Positions 43,436 to 52,827 of a DNA stretch of 64,000 nucleotides are shown here, piece by piece (position 1 is the stretch's first letter; every line of letters starts with the position of its first letter). Below the pieces are notes generated by a model that saw only the letters and a program-made list of their open reading frames with translations, did no database searches and had not been told where the DNA came from. The translations under genes were made by a program, and so were the position numbers. The stretch spans positions 434,001 to 498,000 of the forward strand of contig JAEKKX010000006.1 of assembly GCA_019510125.1 (NCBI GenBank), read 5' to 3'. The stretch is from Lysobacterales bacterium (GTDB lineage Bacteria; Pseudomonadota; Gammaproteobacteria; Xanthomonadales; Xanthomonadaceae).

Positions 43436-44709
43436 GCGCGCGCATCGACGGCGCCGTCGCCGCGCCCCGCGCCCAGGCCGCGACCCGCGCGGTGCGCGCC
43501 GGCATCGACCGCGACCCCGCCTTCGGCGCGGTGACCCCGCCGCTGGTGCTGTCGTCCAACTTCAGCTTCGCCGGCTTCGGCGAGAAGCGGCAGTACGACT
43601 ACACCCGCAGCGGCAATCCGACCCGCGACCTGCTGGCCGAGGCGCTGGCGTCGCTGGAAGGCGGCGCCGGCGCGGTGGTCACCTCCACCGGCATGTCCGC
43701 GATCACCCTGCTGCTGCACGCGCTGCTGTCGCCGGGCGATCGCCTGGTGGTGCCGCACGACGCCTACGGCGGGAGCTGGCGGCTGTTCAACGCGCTGGCG
43801 AAGAAGGGGGCGTTCACGCTGATCACGATCGATTTCACCGACCCGCGTGCGCTGGCCGAGGCGCTGGCGCAGGAGCCGAAGGCGGTGTGGATCGAAACCC
43901 CGTCCAACCCGCTGCTGCGGATCACCGACCTGCGCTTCGTGATCGAGGCCGCGCACGCCGCCGGCGCGCTGGCGGTGGTCGACAACACCTTCCTGTCGCC
44001 GGCGCTGCAGACCCCGATCGCCTTCGGCGCCGACTACGTGCTGCACTCGACGACCAAGTACATCAACGGCCACAGCGACGTGGTCGGCGGCGCGGTGATC
44101 GCGAAGGACGCCGAGGCCGCCACCCAGTTGACGTGGTGGGCGAACGCGCTGGGCCTCACCGGCGCGCCGTTCGACAGCTTCCTCACCCTGCGCGGCCTGC
44201 GCACGCTGGATGCGCGCCTGCGCGTGCACCAGGAAAACACCGACGCGATCGTCGCGCTGCTGCAGGACCATCCGGCGGTGCGCGCGCTGCACTATCCGGG
44301 CCTGGCCTCGCATCCGGGCCACGCGGTGGCCGCGCGCCAGCAGACCGGCTTCGGCGCGATGCTCAGCCTGGAGCTGGAAGGCGGCGAGGAGGCGGTGCGC
44401 GCGTTCGTCGAAGGGCTCGAACTGTTCACGCTGGCCGAATCGCTGGGCGGCGTGGAAAGCCTGGTCGCGCATCCGGCGACGATGACCCACGCGGCGATGA
44501 CCGCCGAGGCGCGCGCCGCCGCCGGCATCTCCGACGGGCTGGTGCGGCTGTCGGTGGGCATCGAACATGCCGACGATCTGATCGCCGACCTCGCCGCCGC
44601 GCTCGATCGCGCCGCCGCGGCCGTCGCCGCCGGCGGTCGCCGCGACGATCGTCAGAACGATCGCCAGAACGATCGTCTGAACAATCGCCAGAAACAGGGC
44701 GCGCGATGA
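43432..44709 (+). CDS. metB: Cystathionine gamma-synthase / O-acylhomoserine lyase (PLP enzyme)
   Basis: Product of 425 aa of the Cys/Met-metabolism PLP family. Signatures: YDYTRSGNPTRDLLAEAL (about 57-74), TSTGMSAITLLLHALLSPGD, VDNTFLSPALQ and the PLP-lysine motif HSTTKYINGHSDVVGG (Lys about 208). It converts O-acylhomoserine with cysteine or sulfide. The last 25 residues (DRQNDRQNDRLNNRQKQ) are a low-complexity tail encoded by a 12-bp tandem repeat, absent from typical MetB. Coupled at both ends by ATGA overlaps to metX and hom. Confidence 0.92.
   Translation: MSARIDGAVAAPRAQAATRAVRAGIDRDPAFGAVTPPLVLSSNFSFAGFGEKRQYDYTRSGNPTRDLLAEALASLEGGAGAVVTSTGMSAITLLLHALLSPGDRLVVPHDAYGGSWRLFNALAKKGAFTLITIDFTDPRALAEALAQEPKAVWIETPSNPLLRITDLRFVIEAAHAAGALAVVDNTFLSPALQTPIAFGADYVLHSTTKYINGHSDVVGGAVIAKDAEAATQLTWWANALGLTGAPFDSFLTLRGLRTLDARLRVHQENTDAIVALLQDHPAVRALHYPGLASHPGHAVAARQQTGFGAMLSLELEGGEEAVRAFVEGLELFTLAESLGGVESLVAHPATMTHAAMTAEARAAAGISDGLVRLSVGIEHADDLIADLAAALDRAAAAVAAGGRRDDRQNDRQNDRLNNRQKQGAR
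44646..44693 (+). repeat. Four 12-bp tandem units inside the metB 3' end
   Basis: Units CGATCGTCAGAA, CGATCGCCAGAA, CGATCGTCTGAA and CAATCGCCAGAA keep the reading frame and encode repeats of DRQN-type tetrapeptides at the MetB C-terminus. Confidence 0.9.
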
Positions 44710-45824
44710 ACGCCGCCGTCGCGTCCGCGCCGTCGCCGGTCGCGGCGGCCGCCGCCGCGGGATCGCCGTCGGCGCGCATCGCGCTGCTCGGCACCGGCAC
44801 CGTCGGTCGCGCCGTGCTGGCGCGGCTGGCGGCGTGGGAGGCGGCGCCCGACGCCGCGCCGCCGGCGGCGCTGTCGCTGGTCCACGTCGCGAATTCGCGG
44901 ACCGGGTTCCGGCCCGACAGCGCCGCCGGCGCCGTCGCGCGCGCGGCGCGCACCGTGGCGGCCGGCGCCGCGCCTTCGCTCGACGAGTTGCCGTCGCGGC
45001 TGGGCGATGACGGCGTGCGCATCGTGCTCGACGCCACCGCCAGCGACGCCGTCGCCGAGCGCCACGCCGAGTGGCTGGCCCGCGGCCTGCACGTGGTCAC
45101 CGCCTGCAAGCTCGGGCAGGGCACCTCGCTGGCGCGCTGGCGCGCGATCGGCCGGGCGCAGTCCGCCGGCGCGACCCGCTACGGCGACAGCGCCACCGTC
45201 GGCGCCGGCCTGCCGGTGCTGCACGCGATCCGCGCGCTGCGCGCCGGCGGCGACCGCATCCACGCCGTCGCCGGCGTGCTCTCGGGATCGCTGGCGTGGC
45301 TGTTCCACCACTACGACGGCCTGCGTCCGTTCTCGGGCTTCGTGCGCCAGGCGCGCGAGGCCGGCTACACCGAACCCGATCCGCGCGAGGACCTCAGCGG
45401 CGAGGACGTGCGCCGCAAGCTGCTGATCCTCGCCCGCAGCGCCGGCGTCGCGCTGGAGGCGGAGGCGGTGGCGGTCGATTCGCTGGTGCCGCCGGCGCTG
45501 GCCGCGCTCGCGCCGGACGCGGTCGACGCCGCGCTGCCGCAGATCGACGCGCCGCTGCGCGAGCGCTACGCCGCCGCCTGGAAGCGCGGCGAGAAACTGC
45601 GCTTCATCGCGCGGCTGGAAGACGGCCGCGCGCGCGTCGGCCTGGAAGCGCTGGCGGCCGACCATCCGCTCGCCGGCGGCACCGACAACCGCGTCGCGAT
45701 CTGGTCCGACCGCTACCGCGCGCAGCCGCTGGTGATCCAGGGCCCGGGCGCCGGCGCTGGAGTCACCGCGGCGGCGATGCTGGACGACGCACTGGCGATC
45801 GTCGCCGGCGCCCGCCGCGGCTGA
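44706..45824 (+). CDS. hom: Homoserine dehydrogenase
   Basis: Product of 372 aa. NAD(P)-binding IALLGTGTVGRAVL is at about 25-38 after an Ala-rich N-terminal stretch. HSD signatures: VTACKLGQGTSLA, YGDSATVGAGLPVLHAIRAL, VAGVLSGSLAWLFHHY and EAGYTEPDPREDLSGEDVRRKLLILAR (divided around the catalytic Asp/Lys). It makes homoserine for methionine synthesis and lacks the N-terminal aspartokinase domain and C-terminal ACT domain, so it is a compact dedicated form. ATG overlaps the metB stop. Confidence 0.93.
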   Translation: MNAAVASAPSPVAAAAAAGSPSARIALLGTGTVGRAVLARLAAWEAAPDAAPPAALSLVHVANSRTGFRPDSAAGAVARAARTVAAGAAPSLDELPSRLGDDGVRIVLDATASDAVAERHAEWLARGLHVVTACKLGQGTSLARWRAIGRAQSAGATRYGDSATVGAGLPVLHAIRALRAGGDRIHAVAGVLSGSLAWLFHHYDGLRPFSGFVRQAREAGYTEPDPREDLSGEDVRRKLLILARSAGVALEAEAVAVDSLVPPALAALAPDAVDAALPQIDAPLRERYAAAWKRGEKLRFIARLEDGRARVGLEALAADHPLAGGTDNRVAIWSDRYRAQPLVIQGPGAGAGVTAAAMLDDALAIVAGARRG

Positions 45825-45834
45825 GCGTTCGCGC

Positions 45835-48051
45835 TCAGGTCTGCGCGACCTGGTCGCCCGGCGGCGCGAAGGCGAGCGGCGCGCCGCGCGGCGCGAAGAA
45901 GGTGTCCAGCGGCTCCGGGTGGTGCAGCGCGAAGCCCTGCGCGAAATCGACCCCCAGCGCGCGCAGGGTCGCGCACAGGGTGGCGCTCTCGACGTGCTCG
46001 GCGATGGTGTGCTTGTCGAGCACGTGGGCGATGTCGGTGATCGAGCGCACGATCGCGGTCGAGAGCGCCGAGTCCTCCAGGCCGCGCACGAAGCTGCCGT
46101 CGATCTTGAAATAATCCACGTCCAACGAACGCAGGTAGTTGAACGAGCAGAACCCGGTGCCGAAGTCGTCCAGTGCGAACGCGCAGCCGAGCGCGCGCAA
46201 TTGCGCGATCAGCGACTGCGCCTCGGCCAGGTCGCGCACCGCGCTGTTCTCGGTGATCTCGAAGCACAGCTTGTGCGCGGGGACGCTGCTGCGGCGCACG
46301 CGGTCGAGCAGGAACCGGCGGAACTGGTCGTCCACCATCGACGCGGCGGTGAGGTTGATCGCGCAGCGGCGCAGCCCCGCGACCGCGTCCGGCCGGCGCT
46401 CGAACCAGCCCAGCGCCAGCTCGATGACATGCCGGTCCAGGCGCACGCCGAGATGGAAGCGTTCGGCCGCCGGGATGAACACGCCCGGGGCCAGCATCTG
46501 GCCGGTGTCCGGGTCGCGCATGCGCAGCAGCACCTCGATCGTGCGGCCGCCCTGCTGCACGTCGCCCAGCGGCGAGATCGCCTGGCAGTAGAGCTCGAAC
46601 CAGCCGTGCTCCAGCGCCTCGCGGATGCGCGCCGCCCAGCGCATGGCCTCGTTGCGCGCCTCCAGCTCGCCCGGCGAGCGACCGGCGACGCAGATCCGGT
46701 TGCCGCCGAGTTCCTTGGCGGCGAAGCACGCGCTGTCGGCCAGCGACAGCAGGTCCGGAAGTGCGGTCCTGCCGCCGGCGAAAGGCGCCACGCCGACGCT
46801 GGCGGTGACGTTGAGTCCGCGGTCCTGCCAGCCCACGCGGTAACGCTCGATCGCCGCGCGCGCGGCTTCGGCCTTCTGCGCCACGGCGTCGATGTCGCCG
46901 GACAGCACCAGCGCGAACTCGTCGCCGCCGATCCGGAACACCTGGCCGTCTTCGCCGACCAGCGAGCGCAGCAGCGAGCCGACCGCGAGGATCACCGCGT
47001 TGCCGGCGGCATGGCCGGCGTCGTCGTTGACGACGCTCAGATGGTCGAGGTCCAGGCTGACCACGCCGCCGATCGCGTCGCGCGACTGCAGCGTGCGCGC
47101 CAGTCCGTCCACGAACGCGGTGCGGTTGGGCAGGCCGGTGGCGGCGTCGGTGGTGGCGCGCAGCAGCGCCCGCCGGCTCGCCACCCGCTGGCCCACGACC
47201 GCCGCCAGCAGCATCAGCGGGATGAAGGAGAACAGGCACAGGAAGACCAGCAGCAGCGTCGCATCGAGCGGATCCACGGGCGCGCGGAACCCGGCGAGGC
47301 CGAGCCCGGTCAGGCTGACCAGCGTCACCACGACCAGGCCGGTGCCGAAGATGGTCCACGCCGGCGAAAAGCGCAGGGCGCTCCACACCAGCATCGCCAG
47401 CGGCAGCGTCGTCGCGCCGAGGGCGTAGAGACTGTCGTGGCTGACGAGCAGGTAGAACAGCGCCGCCAGCAGCGCGGCGATGATCAGCCACAGCGCGTGT
47501 TCGGAGGACGTGGCCTCGCCGTCGACGACGCGGGCGGCGACCCTGCGGGGACGGGACGCGGTCAGCAGCAGGATGGACGGCGCCACCGAGCTGAGGCCGA
47601 GCAGGTCGCTGGCGCTCCACTGCGCGAACGCCTGCCAGAAGCCGCCGGTCGGGGCGACGCCCGCGAACAGCAGGCCGAGCACGCCGATCGCCGCGGAGAC
47701 GAAAGAGGCGACCGCCGCGCCGCTCACCAGCGCCAGCCCGCTGCGCACGCTGATCCGCGCGCCCTCCTCGGACATCAGGCGGAAGATCCGTTCGCCGGCG
47801 AGGGTGCCCAGCAGATTGCTGAAGACCGAGAACGGCAGGAACAGCGGCGGCACCGGCAGCAGAAACAGGTGCGCGGCGAGCACGGCCGGCGGGATGAAAA
47901 GGGCCCAGCGCGCGCCATAGCGGATCACCGCGGCGTAGGCGACCCCGGCCGCAGGCCAGAACAGGGTGACGTCCTCGGGCGTGCGGATGAAGACGCCCGC
48001 GTACCAGGCGCCCAACACGTACAGGCCCGACAGCCACAGCGCTCGGAACAC
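45835..48051 (-). CDS. MASE1-GGDEF-EAL cyclic-di-GMP protein
   Basis: Product of 738 aa. The N-terminal MASE1 sensor has about eight membrane helices (to about 300, including TLFWPAAGVAYAAVIRYG). The GGDEF domain (about 310-470) keeps the active-site GGDEF in VFRIGGDEFALVL. The EAL domain (about 480-725) has EVL for EAL but keeps the metal and catalytic residues: CFEITENSAV, ALDDFGTGFCSFNYL, YFKIDGSFV, IAEHVES and FAQGF. Both synthesis and hydrolysis of c-di-GMP are therefore possible. Membrane-located; signal unknown. Convergent with hom. Confidence 0.92.
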   Translation of the reverse strand: MFRALWLSGLYVLGAWYAGVFIRTPEDVTLFWPAAGVAYAAVIRYGARWALFIPPAVLAAHLFLLPVPPLFLPFSVFSNLLGTLAGERIFRLMSEEGARISVRSGLALVSGAAVASFVSAAIGVLGLLFAGVAPTGGFWQAFAQWSASDLLGLSSVAPSILLLTASRPRRVAARVVDGEATSSEHALWLIIAALLAALFYLLVSHDSLYALGATTLPLAMLVWSALRFSPAWTIFGTGLVVVTLVSLTGLGLAGFRAPVDPLDATLLLVFLCLFSFIPLMLLAAVVGQRVASRRALLRATTDAATGLPNRTAFVDGLARTLQSRDAIGGVVSLDLDHLSVVNDDAGHAAGNAVILAVGSLLRSLVGEDGQVFRIGGDEFALVLSGDIDAVAQKAEAARAAIERYRVGWQDRGLNVTASVGVAPFAGGRTALPDLLSLADSACFAAKELGGNRICVAGRSPGELEARNEAMRWAARIREALEHGWFELYCQAISPLGDVQQGGRTIEVLLRMRDPDTGQMLAPGVFIPAAERFHLGVRLDRHVIELALGWFERRPDAVAGLRRCAINLTAASMVDDQFRRFLLDRVRRSSVPAHKLCFEITENSAVRDLAEAQSLIAQLRALGCAFALDDFGTGFCSFNYLRSLDVDYFKIDGSFVRGLEDSALSTAIVRSITDIAHVLDKHTIAEHVESATLCATLRALGVDFAQGFALHHPEPLDTFFAPRGAPLAFAPPGDQVAQT

Positions 48052-48451
48052 GACAGCTTCTCCCGGAAGTCGTGGACGCGGAACAGCGGCGAGACGGCTC
48101 GATGACCCGCAGGACGTCGAGGGGGGAGGTCGGCTCAGCGTTCAGGATGCGCCAAGCGGGCGCGGCTGCCAAGTGGCCGGGCGGGGCGGCCGGGCGGGGC
48201 GGCGGGACGGGCGCAGCGGTCCACGCGGGGGGCGGTTGCGGGGCCGCCGCCGCGGCCATCGACGGCATGGGGCTCGAGGACGGGACGCCCGGCCAGGCGA
48301 CGCCCGGCAGTGCGAACCGCGCCGTGCGAACCGGACGGTGCGAGCCGGGCGGTGCGAACCCGGCCGCACGTCGCCGCCGGGCGCAGGCGCGTGGCCGGTC
48401 ACGCCGGTCATGCCGGTCATGCCGGACGTGCGGCCGCCGCCGTCCCGCGGC
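48052..48451. other. Non-coding region with simple tandem repeats
   Basis: 400 bases between the GGDEF-EAL gene and sdaA. No convincing gene. It contains four 14-bp units (48310-48365, GTGCGAACCGGACG-like) and four 9-bp units (48395-48430, CCGGTCATG-like), plus G/C-rich runs around 48180-48230. Promoter of the leftward gene is expected near its start. Confidence 0.7.
48310..48430. repeat. Two adjacent minisatellites (14 bp x4, 9 bp x4)
   Basis: 48310-48323, 48324-48337, 48338-48351 and 48352-48365 are variants of GTGCGAACCGGNCG. At 48395-48430, CCGGTCACG, CCGGTCATG, CCGGTCATG and CCGGACGTG follow in tandem. Such arrays are prone to copy-number change. Confidence 0.85.
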
Positions 48452-49834
<1,383 letters not shown>

Positions 49835-49926
49835 GCGCGGCTCCGGAAGGCGGGCGCGTGGAGGTTGCCGTTGCGCCGGGGAGCGTATTCTATGTCGCCT
49901 CACCACGACGACAGGGACGGTGGCGT

Positions 49927-50166
49927 ATGGAATCCCGTTCGGCCGCATTCGTGCTGTTCCAGCGCGACGACTGCCATCTGTGCGAGCGTGCGCTCGATGT
50001 GCTCGCCGCCGCGCGCCTGCCGACGTTCGACAGCGTGTTCATCGACGACGATGCGGGCCTGGAGGCCGCGTACGGCCATCGCGTGCCGGTGCTGCGCCGC
50101 AGCGACGGCGTCGAACTGGACTGGCCGTTCGACCGCGACGCGGTGGCCGGGCTGGCGGCGGCATGA
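49927..50166 (+). CDS. Glutaredoxin-like small thiol protein
   Basis: Product of 79 aa from ATG 49927 with a thioredoxin-like fold: [20 protein letters not shown] (CxxC at about 16-19) and the cis-Pro motif HRVPVLRR (about 51-58), as in the DUF836 / glutaredoxin-like family. It probably handles thiol-disulfide exchange in the cytoplasm. Its TGA overlaps the ATG of the next gene, a c-type heme protein. Confidence 0.82.
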   Translation: MESRSAAFVLFQRDDCHLCERALDVLAAARLPTFDSVFIDDDAGLEAAYGHRVPVLRRSDGVELDWPFDRDAVAGLAAA

Positions 50167-50759
50167 ACAAGCGCATGAACATGGACATGAGCGCGGGCAC
50201 GCGCCTGCGCCGAACGGTCGCCGTCGTCGCGCTGCTGGCGCTGGCTGCGTCCGTGGCGCTGGCCGCCGGTGGACGTTCCGCACGTCCTGTGCGGAGCGAT
50301 CCGCCGCCGGCGCTGCTGAAGATGCACGACACCTACGTGCTCGCGTTCGTCGACAGCCGCGGTTTCGGCCCGGCGCGCCTGCCGGCGATGGCGCGGCTGC
50401 TGCACGAGCCGGTCGCGGACACGCCGTGGTTCGTGGCCGGGCTCGAACTGATCGGCGTCGCCCGGCACCATCCGCCGCGGGCGTTCGGCGGCGGCCTGTC
50501 GATGGACGTGTTCCACCGGCCCGCCGACAACGCGCCGCGGGAACGCGGCGCCGGTCGCGCGATCACCGCGGAGGAGCGCCGGGCGCTGCGCGATCTGGAT
50601 GCGGGCCAGCGTCTCGTCGTCGTGCCCGAAGGCGCCGGCCTGCGCGTCACCGGCGCCATCCGCGCCGGCGACGAATGCCTCGGCTGCCATCGCGACAAGC
50701 GCGCCGGCGACATGCTCGGCGCGTTCGTGTACCGGCTGCAGCCGGCGGCGACGCCCTGA
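50163..50759 (+). CDS. Periplasmic single-heme c-type cytochrome-like protein
   Basis: Product of 198 aa from ATG 50163, overlapping the previous stop. A signal peptide (VAVVALLALAASVALAAGG) exports it. One heme-c motif CLGCH lies at about 172-176 in DECLGCHRDKRAGDMLGAF. The N-terminal part is rich in Pro, Arg and His and resembles DUF3365-type sensor regions, but I am not certain. It may be an electron carrier or redox sensor linked to the neighbouring cytochrome b561/YceI genes. Confidence 0.7.
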   Translation: MNKRMNMDMSAGTRLRRTVAVVALLALAASVALAAGGRSARPVRSDPPPALLKMHDTYVLAFVDSRGFGPARLPAMARLLHEPVADTPWFVAGLELIGVARHHPPRAFGGGLSMDVFHRPADNAPRERGAGRAITAEERRALRDLDAGQRLVVVPEGAGLRVTGAIRAGDECLGCHRDKRAGDMLGAFVYRLQPAATP

Positions 50760-50761
50760 GC

Positions 50762-51361
50762 TCAGCGCGCGGCGGCGGCCGGCTTGGGCTGGAAGATCAC
50801 CTTGGTCGCGACCTGGATCTCGTTCGGGATCACGCCGGTGTCGGCCCAGTCGCCGCTGCCCACGCCGAAGTCCAGGCGCTTGACCACCGCGGTGCCGGCG
50901 AGCACCGGTTTCGCGCCGGCGGTCCAGGTGAAGGTCAGGGTGACCGGTTTGGCGACGCCGCGCAGCGACAGCGCGCCGTCGGCTGCGTACTTGTTGCCGC
51001 CGAGGCTGCGGAACTTGGTCGCGGTGTAGTGCGCCTGCGGGAACTTGCCGCTGTTGAAGAACGACGCGCCGCGCAGTTCGCCGTCGTAGTCGGGGTTGCC
51101 GGCGGTGGCGGTCGCCAGCGGGATGGTCACGTCGAGCCTGGCGCCGGCGAGGTTCGCCGGATCGAACGAGAAGGTGGTGGCGAAGCCCGGGAAGCGGCCG
51201 TTGAAGGCCTCGCCCTGGTACTTGCCGCCGAAGGTCAGGGTGGAGCCCGCGGCCTGGGTGTAATCGGCGGCGAAGGCCGGCGACGCCAGTGCGGCGGCCA
51301 GGGCGAGGGCGGACAGGAACATGCTGGACAGGGACAGTCGGGACAGGTGCGTGCGGGACAT
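50762..51361 (-). CDS. YceI family periplasmic protein (first copy)
   Basis: Product of 199 aa from ATG 51361 with a signal peptide (ALAAALASPAFAA). The YceI lipocalin-like barrel shows STLTFGGKYQGEAFNGRFPG, GNPDYDGELRGASFFNSGKF, YAADGALSLRGVAKPVTLTF and GVIPNEIQVATKVIFQP. Members bind isoprenoid or lipid-like molecules. It is the last gene of a YceI - cytochrome b561 - YceI set on the minus strand. Confidence 0.92.
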   Translation of the reverse strand: MSRTHLSRLSLSSMFLSALALAAALASPAFAADYTQAAGSTLTFGGKYQGEAFNGRFPGFATTFSFDPANLAGARLDVTIPLATATAGNPDYDGELRGASFFNSGKFPQAHYTATKFRSLGGNKYAADGALSLRGVAKPVTLTFTWTAGAKPVLAGTAVVKRLDFGVGSGDWADTGVIPNEIQVATKVIFQPKPAAAAR

Positions 51362-51381
51362 GCGTGGGGCTCCTGATCGGG

Positions 51382-51990
51382 TCAAGCGACGGGGGTGTTC
51401 CCATCGGAGGCGGGCGGGACGGCAACGGTTGCGTCGCGCTTGATCCAGCCCCGCGGCAGCATCCGCGCGAGGGTGGCGTCGCCCTGGAACAGATGGTGGT
51501 AGAACGCGGCGCCGGCATGCAGCACGACCAGCAGCGCCAGTGCCCAGAACATCAGCTCGTGCGCCTCTTCGGCCAGCTCGTGCAGATCCTGGTTGCGCTC
51601 GACGATGTGCGGCAGGTTGACGAGGTGGAACCACTGCAGCGGGAAGCCGGCGGCGGAGTTCAGCACCCAGCCGCTGATCGGGATCGCGAACAGCAGCGCG
51701 TAGATCGCGAGGTGGGTGGCGCCGGCGACCCGCAGTTGCCAGGTCGGCGTGCCGGCGATGTGCGCGGGCGTCCCGGCGTACAGCCGCCACAGCACGCGCA
51801 GCGCGACCAGCCCGAGGATGGTGATGCCGATCGACTTGTGCAGGGCGTAGGTCTGGATCTTGGCCGGGCCGTTGGGCAGGTCGCCCATGGTCAGGCCCAG
51901 GTAGGCCATGTAGAGGATCAGCGCGGCGATCGTCCAGTGCAGCAACTGGCTGACGGCGCCCCAGCGGTCGGCGGTGTTCTTCAGGGTCAT
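51382..51990 (-). CDS. Cytochrome b561 family membrane protein
   Basis: Product of 202 aa with four membrane helices. Heme-ligand histidines are placed as in the family: AVSQLLHWTIAALILYMAY (about 12-30), ALHKSIGITILGLVALRVLW, HELMFWALALLVVLHAGAAF and FYHHLFQGD. It carries electrons across the inner membrane, probably from quinol. Its start overlaps the stop of the second YceI gene by 4 bases, and YceI-1 lies 20 bases downstream, so all three form one operon. Confidence 0.92.
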   Translation of the reverse strand: MTLKNTADRWGAVSQLLHWTIAALILYMAYLGLTMGDLPNGPAKIQTYALHKSIGITILGLVALRVLWRLYAGTPAHIAGTPTWQLRVAGATHLAIYALLFAIPISGWVLNSAAGFPLQWFHLVNLPHIVERNQDLHELAEEAHELMFWALALLVVLHAGAAFYHHLFQGDATLARMLPRGWIKRDATVAVPPASDGNTPVA

Positions 51991-52694
51991 GGCGTGGGTT
52001 CCGGGTCTGGCGTGGAGGCGGGTGCGGTCGGTTCGGCCTGATCGGCCGTCGCCGAAGCAGAGGCGGCCGCGGGCGGATCGGTTGCGTCGTCCTCGCCGTC
52101 GGCGCGGGCGCGCACCGCTTCGGCTTCGATCCGCAGGTCCACCGCGTCGCCGATCACCGACGGCCAGGCGTCGATGCCGAAGGCCTTGCGGCTGAGGGTC
52201 GCGGTGGCCGAGAAGCCGACGGTGCGGCGGAACGGCGGCAGCGGGTGGCGCTTGAGCGCGTTCAGCGTCACTTCGAGCGCGACCTCGCGGGAGACGCCGT
52301 GCAGGGTGAGGGTGCCGTGGACGCGGGCGCGGTCGGGCGCGAGCGGCTCGATCCGGGTCGAGACGAACGTGGCCGTCGGGTGGTCGGCCACGTCGAGCAG
52401 GTTGGCGGCCAGCGCCGCCTTGTTCCAGGCGGCGTCGCCGAGGTCGGCGCGGGTCAGCGGCACCGAGGCCTGCAGCCGCGCGGTGGTCCAGTCGTCGGGA
52501 TCGAAGTCCAGCGTCCCGGTGCTGCCGGAGACGGTGCCCAGGGCGTGCGAGAAGCCGGCGTGTTCGACCGCGAACAGCACCCGGGTGTGCACCGGGTCGA
52601 GGCGGTAGTGCGCCGGTTCCGCGGCCGCGACGGTCGTCAGCAGCAGGCCGGCGAGCGCGAGCAGGAAGCGGGCGGGGCGGTCGGTCGCGGACAT
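51987..52694 (-). CDS. YceI family periplasmic protein (second copy)
   Basis: Product of 235 aa from ATG 52694 with a signal peptide (LALAGLLLTTVAAAEP). YceI features: YRLDPVHTRVLFAVEHAGFS, TGTLDFDPDDWTTARLQASV, VHGTLTLHGVSREVALEV and FGIDAWPSVIGDAVDLRIEA. It differs from the first copy by a longer, Ala/Thr/Pro-rich C-terminal tail of about 40 residues. It is the first gene of the operon with cytochrome b561. Divergent from the hybrid kinase gene. Confidence 0.92.
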   Translation of the reverse strand: MSATDRPARFLLALAGLLLTTVAAAEPAHYRLDPVHTRVLFAVEHAGFSHALGTVSGSTGTLDFDPDDWTTARLQASVPLTRADLGDAAWNKAALAANLLDVADHPTATFVSTRIEPLAPDRARVHGTLTLHGVSREVALEVTLNALKRHPLPPFRRTVGFSATATLSRKAFGIDAWPSVIGDAVDLRIEAEAVRARADGEDDATDPPAAASASATADQAEPTAPASTPDPEPTP

Positions 52695-52827
52695 GGGCGG
52701 GGACGGCGAGGTGTGCGCGGGGGGCGCGCGGGTTTGCCCGATTCTAGGCCATGGCGCAGGATGTGCCGGTCCGCGCGCGCAACGCATCGTCGCAGCGCGC
52801 GGGCACGGTCGCACGGAATGGAGGGGC

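Noticed and set aside
45835-48051. Calling the EAL domain degenerate because it reads EVL
   Set aside because: The other catalytic and metal-binding motifs (ITENS, DDFGTG, KID, AEHVES, Q) are retained, and EVL occurs in active enzymes.
48310-48430. Possible CRISPR array
   Set aside because: Units are 14 and 9 bases in direct tandem without spacers.
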